From Mya arenaria (Eukaryota > Mollusca > Bivalvia > Myida > Myidae): a stretch of DNA of 64,000 bases. The notes under the pieces are model-generated. The model saw nothing but the letters and a program-made list of their open reading frames with translations. It was not told where the DNA came from and made no database searches. Each line of letters starts with the position of its first letter. Positions within the stretch are counted from its first letter, which is position 1. Position numbers and translations under genes: made by a program. Below, piece by piece: positions 12,652 to 27,800 of this stretch. The DNA lies in NCBI RefSeq assembly GCF_026914265.1, contig NC_069138.1, forward strand, positions 32,280,131 through 32,344,130. The letters run 5' to 3'.

Positions 12652-14150
12652 AGTGGTGGTGTTCATATCATTTCAAATATTTTTGCCGTGTCAGACAATC
12701 GCCGCGCTTGTAAAATACGCCCTCTAAAGTCTTCAGTTGAAAAATGCTAAACCTTAAAGAATTACTTAAACACGTGCTTTTTGGTAAACAGTTCGCATTT
12801 TTGTCAGCATTTCAGTCATTTGTGGATATGTTGGTTGTGTTAGTTCTGAATCTGGTTTTACTGGGCGATTGAACAAACACAAAATGAGATTTTCATGTTT
12901 GTAAAATTTTGTGAATTTCAGATCTGTTTCTAAAAACGCCGTATTTAGACTTATTTATTGGCACATAACGTTCATAAAATCTAACCATCAATTCCAAGAG
13001 TAGCAAATAAAATTCATTTTTAACAAGGCAACCTGTTGTCAATGAAAAGCTACAAGTAATTTATATGCGGGAATTCCTAAAACCTACGGAATGATAACAC
13101 TGTTCTTCAAAATCTAGACTTTGTCAATGTTAAGCTCTAGCATATAATGCAATTTCCAAACGATCAGATTTTGATTTTGTTTTGAACTTCTATATTATCT
13201 ACAAAACATCAAATCCTATGCGGAACTAAAATCGCGATTTTTTAATTGAAACTCGTATACATCTCTGGAAAGGAAAGATAAGCGACCGTACTCACTGTTT
13301 ACGTCCATGTTCTATTCAATGGCCCTTCAATAGAAGGCATTTGAGCATTTTTTAAGCATACAAAATGTTGGCGCTCTATTTATTGACAGGCGTTAATTAC
13401 CATTCTCTGAATCACAGTTATGTACCAGCAAATATTGCAGTATACAGTTGCACAATCAGTTGAATTCTTGAATGGAAGCCCGCTGTGAGCGCGGACAGTC
13501 CCGGGATAAGTTCCTACCATACACTTGCCACAACAAATACCCAAGGATATAGGGCCCGGATCTGCTTGTATCTTATGCAATTTCTTTTCAACAACATTTA
13601 TCATAACTGACTAAAAAAACGGTAGGGTCGGCGCCTATTCCATTACCCGAACCCAAATGTATTTTTGTATTAGGCCTTAGCCCATTTCATTTATGACATT
13701 TAAGTTGTGATGGAACACAGTGATAGTCATAAATCAATCAGACTTTCATGGTTATCTCTAAAGATTCAGTTCTGTCATATTCACATCGAACTCGAAATGT
13801 TTAAGATGGAACGGGGCGGGTTGTAGATGAAAATATTGTAGATTAAGCGAACCCAAAAATAAATGAAAAAAATACAAAATCATGAATAGCTCACCGTCAA
13901 ATAGGACAACTAGGAGTTTTGACTAGTTTTATGTAACCTATTGTAAACACAGCCGTATATTGTGTCTGTAATAGACCAATAAAACAATTTTCAATATATA
14001 TCTAGACTATAGTGAATTGACGGATTTGCACGGAAATAATTCTAGGGTTTTACGAACCCCAATACCAAATATGGGGTTAAAGTCCTCTTATGATCAAAAG
14101 AATGGACGCATTTTTTTGTGCGGTTCAATGTTTTGCAAATTATAGTGAAC
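12652..14150. other. AT-rich region, no gene recognised
   Basis: No domain-bearing ORF, RNA gene or tandem array was recognised on either strand. Confidence 0.35.
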
Positions 14151-14164
14151 TTTACTAATGAATT

Positions 14165-14899
14165 TATTTAAAGTTTATGAAATATCAGTGATCAAGTTAC
14201 TGAATTTGTCTGATGAAGCTATTCAAGATGATATTTTAAACATTAAATCAGCAAAGTATGCAACTTTTCAACAGCAAATGGAGAGAACGACTTTTATTAA
14301 AAGCTGTGTCCAACATAAAAGCAGATTAAGTTAGTTGTGAAAAAAACTATAAATGATTGTGTTTTAAAAATGTCAGCCTCTGCACAGGACTTTAGACTAC
14401 TTCCTCAATCAGCTGAACGCATTATGTGGTGGTTAAAAGTAATCTCTAAGTCTCTCTAGGTTTATCGATGAAGCCCAGCTATATATTTAACTCAGGTGAT
14501 GTTCGTGTTAGGGACCCACAAAAACCAGAGACTTCGTCGTTAACCTGAAATACAGTGGCATTCATAACTTATATTGAGGACCCAGTTCAATTGAAGGCTA
14601 ATATTGAGAGTTGTAACGGAAGTAACATTAACGATGGTCCCACGGGCGACGCTAAAGTGCCGATGGCTTATGAATCTGTCGAAGAGACATGCAAACATAT
14701 CCCAGTCATAGACACAAACATCAGTGATGAACATTTTACCACAGTGACAACACGTTGTACAACGCGCTTTCATGGTGAAGGATGTTACAAATCTATGAAA
14801 GTGCAGAACGTATATTCATACATGAATACTCTTGGTCCAACTGTAACCAAAGTTCGGGTTATTTCTAAACAGCAAACAGTTTTACCAGAGACAATATGA
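14165..14899 (+). pseudogene. Decayed protein-coding sequence of unknown family
   Basis: Three plus-strand stretches have polar, protein-like composition, unlike the AT-rich noise around them, but they lie in different frames or are split by stops. Near 14177-14325 one reads IKLLNLSDEAIQDDILNIKS and onward. Near 14465-14540 one contains PSYIFNSGDVRVRDPQKPE. The longest, 14555-14899 (114 codons), contains EDPVQLKANIESCNG, a histidine/cysteine-bearing middle (EETCKHIPVID, TRCTTRFHGEGCYKS) and ends in QQTVLPETI. I do not recognise the family. The simplest reading is a frameshifted retrocopy or transposon-derived gene. Confidence 0.3.
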
Positions 14900-15004
14900 C
14901 TAGATCAAGTGACAACCTTATAGTATTCGTACACCAGATACCTGATAATTGAATATTAACTACATGAAGAGTTTAAACGTATTGTTGTCTCTATACATTG
15001 TATA

Positions 15005-15575
15005 CCAGTCACAGCAAAGTAAATCGTTTACCTGTTGTAATTAGATATTTATTTTACCTGTTGCAATAAAGTATTAAATTTACCCGTCGTAACATGTATT
15101 TATTGATCTGTTTTTTTTTTGTAAACCTGTTGTGATTAAGTATCAATTTTATCTGTTGTTACAATGTATAAGGTTTTATTAATTGTTTTTACGTGTTGCA
15201 ATTTGGTATTCATATCATCCTTTGCAATGAAGTATCTATATTTTCGTATTGCAGTAAGGTATTTATTTCACCTGTTGAAATCAGGTATTTATTTCACCTG
15301 TTGCAATAATGTATTTTAGTTTCATTTTGCAGTAAGGTATACATTTTATTTATTTTATTTGTTGCAACAAGGTATTTTTTTCTGTTTTATGAATGTATTT
15401 ATTTTTCATGTAGTTATAAGGTTTTTACTTAAACTGTTGCAATAAAGTATTTAATTTTCCCGTTGATGTTTTTATTGTACCGGTTGTAATAAGGAGTTTA
15501 TTTTACCTGTCGTAATATGTAAATTATTTTACCTGTTGCAATTTAGGTATTTTTTACCTGTATTGAGAAGGTTTT
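15005..15575. repeat. Degenerate short-period tandem array (about 25-32 bp)
   Basis: The motif ACCTGTTGCAATAAGGTATTTATTTT recurs with many substitutions and length changes: CCTGTTGTAATTAGATATTTA, CTGTTGCAATAAAGTATT, CCTGTCGTAATATGTA and so on. About eighteen copies are in one orientation. It is non-coding and AT-rich. Confidence 0.75.
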
Positions 15576-15599
15576 GTGACATAACTGTTTCAAAGATTA

Positions 15600-18500
15600 C
15601 TATTACTGAATTAAAAGCATAGTGAGTGAAGTACATGTTGAGCATTAACAAAGGTTAAGTGTTTATTGAATAAAGTAGAAAGACCTTGTGCGGCAGATGC
15701 TAAATATATGTAGTATTTAATCAAACATTCAGTAACGGTAGTTTCGAAAAAAGGCTCTATATTTCGTATAGTGTAATTGATACGTATGATCTTGCATAAG
15801 AACAATCCTGAAATCAGGATTGAAAACTTTGGACTTGTCAAAATAGTTTTTGGCTCGGTCATTCGCACCTACCAAAACTATTGGAGAATTCCATGAAAGG
15901 AATGAAAAAGGAGTCTAAACCCCTTCACTCTACTTTGGGCCTGATTCCGACATACTCAAATAGACCCCTGGCTATTTTGCAGGATTTACAATAACGAACT
16001 GTTAGAACCCCTGATAAAAGGAAACTACGCGTGCATATAAATAACAGGGTTTGTGTTCTGACACGTACATATGTAACAGTATATGTACTATTCATATCGA
16101 CACATATGAATATACATCAGTCTTATAATATGCATTCATCAAATAAAGTTATGGATCACATAAAATATCTCAATTAGTATATGAAGTAATGCATAACATT
16201 CAAGATAATTGGTTACATACAATTAAATGAAAGCATTTGCAAACGATCTAAATAAAAATAAAATGAAATTGAGCCAAGCGACCGATCAATATGTTGGAGA
16301 CCCAACAAATGAGTTCATCTATGTGTAAGGTAATTGTTTCTTGGAGTAAAATCACAACGATCGACAAAATGATATTTACATTTGAATATGACTTACATCG
16401 GTAGGAATGCACCTATGTCATCCTAATCAGGCATCTGACTGAATTCCTGTAATCATATATAAGATATACCCGCAATAAAAAGTGTTTTTGTTATTTCGAT
16501 GAGTATTTATCAAACTTAAATGAGATGTTTTCCCGTACTGCCGTAGTTTTTTTAATTAGAGTTCTACTTGCCCAATATAGTTTGCACCTAATACATTGTA
16601 AACAATTTAATAAAATTTAGATAAGTTGGGTCAAGTTCAGATTTGAAAAAAATATTCATTGAGTCCAACTTAGAAAATTACATATAAATACATACAGAGA
16701 AATCCGGCCAGCTACAGAACGCATTTGGGATATAATGACACCATATACACACTAGAACACTTTTTGATAAAGATGACGCGAACATTCGTCAAATTAAGAG
16801 CAATGAATAGGTCTATTTTGTCATTTTGTCATATATTGGCTTTAAACGGCTACAACTCAGGAGTTATAGAGGTGAACCGGTTGAAAATTAAGTCATAAAC
16901 AGGTTTATCATCAATTCAATAATCATACTGCAGGCGTTATAAAAGTGATATGCAGTCAATTGTATATAACTGGTTATTTCATTGGTTTGGACAAGGGTAG
17001 TCAACATGTTTATTGATTAGTTGATAGTTATTCATTTATTTATTTTGCCAAATCAAGGTAATATAAACAGCAAAGTAGCTAAAATATAACCTGTGGATAA
17101 CTTTTCCAGTTTTTATAAGGTGGACTCTGGTCAGCTTTTAACACTATAACCATTATTACTTTTTAGGTAAAAACTGGACGAAATATGGTCAACATTTGAC
17201 AAACGACAGCTATTGAAGAATTGCTGAAGCGAGCAGGTTTTCAAATCCGTCCACAGAAATATATCAATAAAAATTGTAATTAAGTTTGGTAAAGATAGAG
17301 ATACCAAATGGTCACCATAATAGAGTGAACTACTTTGGTGGGTCCATACCAAATTCTTTGCCTTGCACAGTGGCCTAAACTGCGATCCATAGTGCATTCA
17401 ACAGGGATTAATATGACGGACGGACGGACAACGATGCGCATTCCTATATCTCCTTCCGGACTTCCTAAAATGAGTTTGATCATGGTAATACCACATTTAG
17501 TGTCAATAATAACAGTTAAAATTCCAAACTTCGAGGCACCTTGATATCAAAAAAAGAGTCAGTAAGTATTTCATTTTGAATTTATGTGAAACCATTTTAT
17601 ACAACTAGAAGTATTTTGGAAAATGTTGATTTTATCGCAAACAAAGTTTTCATCACAATCTGACGCGATTCGTATGCCTATACAATTTTGTTTTCGAATT
17701 TGCGGATGCTGCTAGGTCCACATGTTTGACAGTATATGTGCGTATATGAATGAAATCAAACACACTTTGCAAGTTTTATCTCAATTTAGGCATGTTACGT
17801 CTGCAGTTGCGTTAAGATAAACACAATAATGGGTGACTTTAAATTCTATCTCTCGCATGACCTTTGCCAAAACAAAGTTAGTATTGTACGGTTTAAATAG
17901 TTGTTCTAGAGGCTGAAGTCTCCTTGCGGAACACCAGACTTTCAAATGATCCAGATTTCATGTTGTTTAGAATATGACATTCAGCAATTCAGCCGTCTCT
18001 TATTTATTGCATTTTAAACTTAGTTAATATCGCATTGCTATGCTTACCAGAGCCTAGCTTTGGTGCAGACCTTGTCGACTTCGTAACTTTAGTTTAGACA
18101 ACTGTAACGGGGTCTACAGGGAATAGTCGCAGCGCATTTTGGCGTAATGATCTAACAAACACATTAATAGAAATGAAAGTGCAGATCGAATTTTTAATGA
18201 ATTATAGATGAAATTTAATCCCTCGTTAGCTTTTCCTTTGAGTTGCAGCCATTGCCACCACTTTATGACCGCTTTGCTGATGTTAGATTTTGATAGTTGG
18301 ATAAATTCCTTTGTTAAAAGCATGCGCAATTATTATTAAAAGACTAAAGTACTTTTGCTTTACGGTTTCTGTAATTACTTTGCAAGTGAACTCGTACTCG
18401 ATATTTCACACGTTTAAAAAAACTTCGTTTGTATTCACAATGCATGACATGAACTTCTAACAACCAAATCGTTTACATGGACACTCGTCATTAATGCTAC

Positions 18501-21490
18501 TGTGGTTGTTTGTCATTATATTTCAGTTGTTCTTTTTAATGAGCTCTTTTTTCATGTTACAGGCATAGTGCCTCTTATTTCCTTTCGAAAAGTCAACCGC
18601 ACATGCGGTGAGCATGTATTGTATTCTTTTGCTGCTTCTTAGTACAACGGTCGTATTATTTTATTTACACTGTATAGTGATGTTATATATTTTGTTGCAT
18701 TTGCAGTGCACTTCATGTATTTTCTGAATTCTAGAATGGCTTAACAAAGGTACATTCTTACAATCCTATTTTTTGTTATCTTATTTCTGATATATACTAC
18801 ACATTGAGCATGTTTGAAAAAACAGCGTGGTATGTTAAATCTAAGTTAACTCAATTATTTTCATTGAACCTTCCTGTTCACTAGTCTCAAACGTAATTAA
18901 GATATAAACAGAATGTCTATATACTTCCCTGCAAAGCCACTCTCTCTTATTTCGTTAAGAAAAGGCATTGTTACACGCAGAAAGTATGTTCCACGTTTAT
19001 TTGTTTTTTGTCTTGTTTTCTCTTCGTAATGAAACACAAATGCCATTAATAAGTATCTGCTTATTCACATACCAATGGATTTCATGTATATTTAAGCACG
19101 AAACGATTATTAACATTTCATTTCTTGATTTGCGATTGCAACGTTGGACACACCACAGATTTTGAGTTGAGTTGATTTAATTTGAGTACAATAACTCGAT
19201 AACCGCTAGATTCAGTATCTGAAACCTCCCAAGGAGTGTTGCATTTGTCATATAGAGGAACACTATTGGTTTTGGGTCAGCGGGTCAAAGGTCAGCCCTG
19301 CTCAAACCATCTCCTGTTGATATTGGTTTGTTGGTCTGGACGTTATATGTATGGTCTGGTGACCAACTTGTCAGAGAAATGATGAAGGACCTGTGACCTA
19401 CGATTAATCATTATAAAACTGAATTGGTAGTATTCACTTGAGAAATTGATTAACTACGAAATATAGAGCATATATATGTACATATTTAATGACAGGCACA
19501 ATCATTTCATTACTACCTGTTAGCTCAACAAGGGAGTTTGACGAATATGGAGGGCTATTGCTGTAATTCCCGCACTTGTATATGTGCAACCATGTGTTTA
19601 GTTATAGCTTATGTAAGTGTTTTCCAGGCGTGTATGTTCCGTTATGTTTGACTGGCTTCAGTGTGAATATCAATTATCCTGTCCAGACAGTGAACACTTT
19701 TTACTAAGAAATTTGTTGTATTCACGGTATATGCACCATTTATCATGTCCTTTGTCCATTTCCTTTCTTTTTCATGTTACTTTTCTCTTAAGAGACAGTT
19801 CGTAATTGTTGTACTCTGACAAAACTATAATTACATGTCTTTGTAAGCGTCTTTATCATTCATATAGTCTATATTTTTATTTATCATGTCGTTTGTAATT
19901 GTCTATTGATGAACTTGTGTTTTTGTATTTATGTATTCTTGTCTGTTTAATGTTTTTAAATACTCTGCTTGTGATAGTTTTTTCTCCATATATATCATGA
20001 ATAAAATACTCGAACTCGTAAAGGCTTTGACTGAGATATAGCCCACAAAGTTACATATACACTAGCACAAACCCTGTACCGAATGACACTAGTTTAAAGT
20101 TCATATAAGATACAGCTTGTTTGAATTTTCAAAAACCACTGTCATATTATGACTTTAACGTTTTGATATTTAGACATTTTGTCGTACGTTTGTTGATAAT
20201 AAGACCCCAATCAGTATATACTTAATCTATTTGGTTCCTATAAAATACATACATGTAGTTTTAACTTGAGATTGAAATTCGTAGCTATTTTCGTTTATCA
20301 AAGGACAACAACTCTAGTATTACTGGGTTTACGTTTGTTATACCATTTCTGTCTAATTATTAATTGATATTGTCTTTAGTATGGCAAATGTAATGTTATT
20401 TTATCAATCAAAGGGCATATGTTCTGGTGTTCCTGACCTGATGTTTACTAAACGGCTGTTTACTTAACAACAAAATAAACTCCATGTAAGTTAATTAAAT
20501 CATGTATAAATCACAGTATTAGCTGATGAGTAAATTGATTTAATAAAGGGCAATTCTCTGCCTTAGTGTTCCTATATAGCTAAAACCCCGCATGCTTCAC
20601 CGCGTGTTGAACACATTTTATAGTAAAAAAAACAAAACATAGTAAAGGCTCGGGCGTTTATAATTTTAGTATTCAAGTCTAGTGTAACTGTGTAACTGAC
20701 CCGAGTTTTACTGCTTCATAGTAATAAACATTCCTTTAAAGTTTTATTAGTTTAAATATCTAATTAGCAAAAAAATAGAAAATTCTGCATACATATCATT
20801 TCTAAGAACAAACCTCAAATTCTCAAGCCATTCTAAATTAATATTTAGTTGCGAACAATGAGAGAAAAGAACTAAAAAATGGCAATATTTATAAGGATAC
20901 TTTTTGTAAAGCACTACTCGTACTGATTTCTTATCGGACAATCATAAAACAAAATACTTTTTTATATATATTATGGTTCATTCATTTTCTTTGAAGTCGA
21001 CTTTTTAAATCCTTAATTGTCATTGTTAGAACGCGTCACAAGCAGTTTGCAGTGTTACTTTGGCGCTGTTAAATGACAGGTAACTTTTTAGTTTCAGTAT
21101 TATTTTGATACTTTAGTGAGCACAAACGCAATTGAACAGACACATTGTCTATTAATATTAACAACTATTCTTCTTATTACTTTCACTGTACATATTGAAT
21201 TAGAAAATTGCTCAATGGTGTATCTTGGCAGAGAAACTTTGATATTTTTTCTAGTCCAGAGTCAAAATGCACTTATTCCGATATTCACTTATGCCTCAAG
21301 TCGGAGTTTGAATACTTAGAAAAACATAAATAAGCCATGAAGCTTAACTAAGGAAGAAAACATAAACAAAACGGGATAACATTTGAAAACGATCGAACCT
21401 ATCAGTTGTCATATTCACCGTCTCCAACTGACCTACGCTTCGTTTATAATTTTTTTGAAGCAACAGAAAAATATAAATAAGTCATATGCT
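15600..21490. other. Intergenic region, no gene recognised
   Basis: No ORF on either strand shows a recognisable domain. Fragments of dispersed-repeat character include a GACGGACGGACGG tract near 17416 following TGCATTCAACAGGGATTAA, and a TGACCT/GGTCA-rich stretch near 19270-19410. No RNA gene was identified. Confidence 0.35.
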
Positions 21491-21493
21491 TCA

Positions 21494-21499
21494 TTTATT
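21494..21499 (-). other. Poly(A) signal AATAAA of the CCP/EGF/PLAT/PAN gene
   Basis: The reverse complement of TTTATT gives a canonical AATAAA about 82 bases downstream of the minus-strand stop codon at 21581-21583. The position fits a short 3' UTR. Confidence 0.5.
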
Positions 21500-21580
21500 G
21501 AAGGTGAAAGTAATATTTAAATTCACTATACGAAAACAATCATCAAGAATATTCAGTTGGTTGTAAAAACGCACACTTGT

Positions 21581-21825
21581 TTAATAATTTCTTCTATAGC
21601 ATTGCAATAGCTCATAGACAATCCCGTCGACCCGTTCCCTTGCATGCCCATAACCATATGCTTTGCAGTACCCTGAATGTTTGTTATACATAATCATTTT
21701 ACACTTGGGGTGTTCAATGCACTGAATCTGGCAATCCGTTTTATCTCTTGCTTTTTTATCCTGTAGAAGCCGACTCACCAATTCCTTAGCCAAAGGGCGA
21801 TTTATAAACGGCCTCGAGCAGTTTC
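21581..21825 (-). CDS. Exon 13 (terminal): PAN/Apple-like domain
   Basis: The acceptor TTTCTAG precedes GAAACTGC and the exon runs to a TAA stop. It encodes about 80 residues starting GNCSRPF and containing KTDCQIQCIEHPKCKMIMYN, then SGYCKAYGYG and a late Cys in LLQCYRRNY. The C-x3-C-x5-C spacing and the later Cys resemble PAN/Apple modules, in which a helix is tied to a sheet by disulfides. The phase-1 start matches the preceding PLAT exon. This is the C-terminus of the protein. Confidence 0.75.
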
Positions 21826-24800
21826 CTAGAAAGGAAAAGTATTATAATACTGTAACCAACTTCTGTCAAATACGACTGCATGCTGCAACATAATAAAATT
21901 GTCATGCATATTCATGTTGTGAAGAAAACATATTGCAAGCATGTGCTTGATTTTGTAAAGATTAAAGTCGTTGCAGTTGAAAATCAACTTGACAACTGGT
22001 GGAATTCCTTCTAGTAGATGTACTTTTTCAAACTGAATGATCTTTTTTTCAAATGCTTACATTTATTAAAAAAGAAATCGTTTTAAATATATATATAAGC
22101 CCTGTAAAGTAGAGAGAGACATTCGAAAAAGCCAATAACTGATTCAATTATTGTTTTGTGGCATAATTACTGTTTACTCATTAAATTAGGGATTTAAATT
22201 TGACAAAGATGCAATGCTAAACGATAACAATAGTTAATATACAGTTGAGCAATTTACAGAATAGTCAAGATAACAAAGAATGTTAAATAGTGTGCCAAAT
22301 GTTTAGAACTTTGTTAAAGTTTAAAACGTAGTTAACTTCATTTTAGTTAACATTTACTTCTCCGTTATTTCAGATGTCCTCGTACATCATAAACTTTTTC
22401 ACTTTTTAAAGTTAATACAGATGCTGTAAGGAGTTTATAAACTTGAACAAATTATGAATTATCGAAGAAACTAAGAAGATTAAATCTTAAAGACTTGATT
22501 GGAGCCAACATTGACTTACAAATTATATGTAGCAAGATCGTTCTCGTAAAATGAGTTTTTGGACAGAATTCATCTCTCAAGTCGGTGCAATGGGGTATTA
22601 GCGATAGAGGTTATAAAATACTATTTTCCTTTTACATATTGAAAACCCTTCCCTTTCATTACCGATCCAGATATCGTCCCGGGTTGGTTACCGGGCCCTT
22701 CTCCAGATTGTTCGGTATCGGGTCGAGAGAGAGATGTAGCGATCGAATCTGATCAGATAGACATTTTCTAATGATTTTTAGGTTGTGTTAACCAACAATT
22801 ATATACACACTACATCACCCAAATGTATCGCTTATTTTCTGACATAGATATTTGTTACCTACGCGTACTAAATGTCTTTCTTTTACAAGCGCTAATTGTG
22901 CTCCATTGTCACCACAAGCCAATGCCCTAGTGTATTCGCAGTATGGTATGAAAAAACTATGAGATAATCGAGTTCGAAATAAGGATTGATAAATGGGTGT
23001 GAAATACCAAATCGGGGCCGTTATTTTTTTCGGAATAACATATTTAGGGAAATAACGGTTTTGGATCAACATTTAGTTAAACAAGGAAGGTATAATATCG
23101 GGAACGAAAAGTAATTTTAAAATAGCGATAATTCCGGATAAACTATGTTTGGAATAGCTGTATATCTGTACGATCAATTTCAATTTACCAAGCATTCGCT
23201 AAACATTCTGTTCAAATCCATTTAAACAATTGAAACAGTATTATTCAGGGATCTCCTAAGACCATTAACTTACTTTACAGACAGGCATAGTTAATGTTCT
23301 TTGAGTCAATGTAACATTAGGACGGAAGTAAGCCAATTTCTAATTCAGCAGTATGTATTTTAATCGCTTAGTTATACATGATTTTTTCTTATTGCAGATA
23401 TTGAACTTAACTAAAAGTACAAGACACATTATTATTTTCCTTATCATATCAAGATCAATCAAACGTCAAACGTCATCCTTGACTCACGCTGTCTGCTCAT
23501 TTTGTTTTATTTATGAATGAAAACTGCAACAGTTTCCGACGATAACAACATATTATTATCTTTATTGTATGTGTTTTGGTGACTTATTGGCAAAATGTCC
23601 GAAGGACTATAACACAACAAGCTTAATCTATGTCGGACTGATTCGAGTGAATCAAAACGGACCTACACGTAGCAGATAAACGCGAAACATCAGATGAGGA
23701 TCGGCATCAATATTAAAGCTATTTATTTTCCAATTGTTCCCAAACCTGGCTGTATACATACCTTGTAGTTAGACCAATTACTCAAATCTATAGTTTTGCT
23801 ATAGAATGAGTTCTCTTTGCAATATTAAATCAACATCTTCATTTAGAAAATCAGCTTTTAAAAAGGGGCAAAGCGTACAATTTTTTAAGACTTCTGCATC
23901 CACTTGTTACATTTTAAATGAATTTATGAGAAAGGGAATATGTATATGTACAGCAAATGTCATAAACGTCAGCTACAATTAACAGACATGTATACTACAT
24001 CAATCTAAGACATAGAATATAAGTATCTTCCATGGCCGAGAGTCCAACATAGGTTCATCCCGACCCGAGCGAAGGGTGTTTTGCGGAAACGAAGTTTACT
24101 GAGTTTCCGCAAAACACACTGCACGAGGGTCGGCATGAAGCTATCTTACACGAGCGGCTATGGTAGATGCGTTTTCTCCCACCTCAGTTACACAAATTAA
24201 GTCAAAATGTATTTTTTGCTGGAACTCTTTTGTGCGTAGTGAAAACAATGCGTATGGATATTTGATAATTCTTGGGTGTCATGGATATGCGCGCATTGAT
24301 TCAGATAATGTCAATAGTCAAATCTGTCTTTAAAAAGTACTTATGAGAGTGAAGCATTATTTCTTGAAAGGTGCTTGAAAATTGTTTTATGTTGACATTT
24401 GAAGCGAGAAATACATAATTAGCATTATAAATATTGCCACAAGACAAGATTTCCATGATGCTACAGACGACTGTCTTCAACAAGGGAGGTGATTACAATG
24501 TGATGGCCCGTGGGCAAGATAAGAATTTCTAGCATGGTTAAATTATTGGATCTACTTATCTGATGTGGGAGAAAAGAATTTCTAGCATGCTTGAATTATC
24601 GGATCTACTTAACTGAGGTGGGAGAAAAAAATATTCTAACACCGTGTTGCCATATCTTTCAGGATAATTTAATACAATTCCCCACAAAGCCTCGAGCAAT
24701 GCATCACTAGTTTTGAAAAGAGAACGAAATGTCAAATGGTACGTTTATCTTTGTTCATAAAAGTATGATTACATATCAATCATTTCATGACATACCTTCT

Positions 24801-27800
24801 GGGTAAAGAACTGTACTTCCGTCGAGTATGTAGTTTCTAATGCTGTATCGAAACACGTATAAATCGTCCGTGTCTTCAACATGAATGGTAACATAATCTG
24901 GTAACCAGTAGACGTATCTTCCAGAGCTAAGAACAATCCTCTTTATCTGAAGATCACAAATGTATGCAAAAAAACAACACGAAGGATAATGACAAAAAAC
25001 TGTACGAGTGACATATTTCTAACAAAAACATTACATTTCAGAGTATGATCATGGCTATCGTTATTTATGATATTATTCAAACATAATTGATCGAGCTACG
25101 TGTAAATTTAGTATGAACTTATTTTTCAATTTCATCATATCATACTTGGGTTTCTTAAATATTCGCAGTATGGTTGAATTAATATGGTTTGATAGCTTTA
25201 GGAAGAGCGTCTCCTGATTAATATAACATTTAATATATAGTATTCAGTGACACAGCTTTTTAGTTAGTGTTTAACATTATTTCGCTATACAATGATTACA
25301 AAACATACTCAAGCTCGTTTGTAGGATTAACTTAAGATATAAACACTTGTAAATATTGTTATTATTTGAGCATGGGCAGACGATTTGTTTCTTCTTACAA
25401 ATATTTGTTTTTCTTATTTTTTTTTTAAATTTTCAATTTAGTGCCATCTCTGAAATCAAGGCCGACTGTTTCATAGAATGTCTTGTCGTATCTTACAAAG
25501 ATGACCATGCGCCGCACTTTGGGACTGCTGATAAGACGTTGGCTCATAAAGAGATAACATTAAAAAGAAATGGCGTTATAATCTAAATTCCCTATGACTT
25601 AAATTGTATATTTCTTGCACTTTTTATAGAGCAAAAAGCCAATAGTACTAATAAAGCAACACAACCTTCTAAACGAATCAACATGAATTATACCCAAATG
25701 AAACTTATCGGTACTCTTGGATGTCATGGAAACAGAAATTGCTTAGTTAGTTTTGCACACATCTATAATGTCTCATTGTTTACAAATGACCATTTAATTA
25801 CTTAGAAATATATACGTAGAACCAAATTCGCGCGTTGCTTATATTCAACTGTCATAAAAGTTTTTCTTGTCTAGCATATGATCGCAATCTTATTGGGAAT
25901 CCAAAATGATGAACGAAAACCTTTTTTTCAAATATGCATTATGTCCTGAGAGTTGATGTTATAGATATACATAGTTTACCGATTTGGACAGAACAGGTAT
26001 GAGATGCAAGCAAATTATATGCACATAATGTTAAATTAAGAATTCGTTTTACAACCTTTCCAATGTTTCTCATAATCAGCCACTCTTCTGCAATTTTTCC
26101 CTGGTAAAGTGTTTGATTCAATTTTGTCCAACCTGTGCTACCGTTGCTTCCATATATCCATATGTAAACATTTTGTTTTTTCCAGTTCCTATAGTAGCTG
26201 GTTTTCACCCGAATTCTATACGATGACCCTGCAATAAAAACAATAAATGTTCAAATTTCTCAATCAGGAACGACATATTTTTTTGTTTTTGTTTCCTGTT
26301 TTGCACAATTGTTTCTAGTATAGTCCACACATTGCAAACTTACATAATAACCATCCTTAAGTGATTCAAACTAAAGTTGAAATAGAATTTACCGTCATCA
26401 CATGCTAATTAAAATTTTATTTATCAAAATCATGAGACGCATGATTTTACTGCATGATATGATCTATGCACGTGCAGTAATAAAATACATATATTCGGGA
26501 ATCCCCGTCAATACGTAATTATTTATTTATGATCCATATTTCTTTCAATTACCATTCTTATATTTCAAATATTTGAAACAAAATATTGCACAATCTTGGA
26601 TAAAAATGTTAAAGAAATGTTCAATAGAAAAAGATCATCTCGGTAAGCAATTTTACGCAATGTGTAGACTATACTGGAAATGTGTGTGCAATGTGTGGAC
26701 TAAACTGGAAATGAGTGTGCAATGCGAGGGCTATACTGGAAATGCGTGTACAATGTGTGGGCTATACTGGACATGTGTGAGCAATGTGTAGGCTAAACTG
26801 GAAATGTGTGTACAATGTGTGGGCTATACTGGACATGTGTGTGCAACATGCTGGCTATATTGGGAAATGAGTCTGCAATGCGAGGGCTATAGTGAACATG
26901 TGTGAGCAATGTGTAGGCAATACTGGAAATGTGTGTGCAATATGTGGGCTATACTGGACATGTGTGTGCAAAGTGTTGGCTATACTGCAAATGAGTGTGC
27001 AATACGAGGGCTATAGTGGACATGTGCGTGCAATGTGTGGGCTATACTGGACATGTGTGTGCAATGTATGGGCTATACCGGACATGTGTGAGCAATGTGT
27101 AGGCTATATTGGAAATGAGTGTGCAATGTGTGGGCTATACTGGACATGTGTGTGCAAAGTGTGGGTTAAACTGGACATGTGTGTGCAATGTGTGGACTAT
27201 ACTGGACATGTGTGAGCAATGTGTAGGCTATACTGGAAATGTGTGTGCAACGTGTGGGCTATACTGGACATGTGTGAGCAATGTGTGGGCTATACTGGAC
27301 ATGTGTGTGCGATGTGTGGACTATACTGGACATGTGTGAGCAATGTGTAGGCTATACTGGAAATGTGTGTGCAACGTGTGGGCTATACTGGACATGTCTG
27401 TACAATGTGTGAGCTATGCTGGACATGTCTGTACAATGTGTGAGCTATGCTGGACATGTGTGTGTAATGTGTGTGCAATGTGTGGGCTATACTGGAAATG
27501 CGTGAACAAAGTGTGGGCTATACTGGACATGTGTGTGCAAAGTGTTGGCTATACTGGACATGTGTGTGAAATGTGTGTGCAATGTATGGGCTATATTGGA
27601 AATGCGTGTACAAAGTGTGGTCTATACTGGACATGTGTGTGCAAAGTGTTGGCAATACTGGAAATGTGTGTGCAATGTGTGGGTTATACTGGACATGTGT
27701 GTACAATGTGTGGGCTATACTGGAAAAATGTGTACAATGTGTGGGCTATACTCTAAATGTTCGTGCAATGTGTGTGCATGTCGTTGGCTATACTGGAAAT

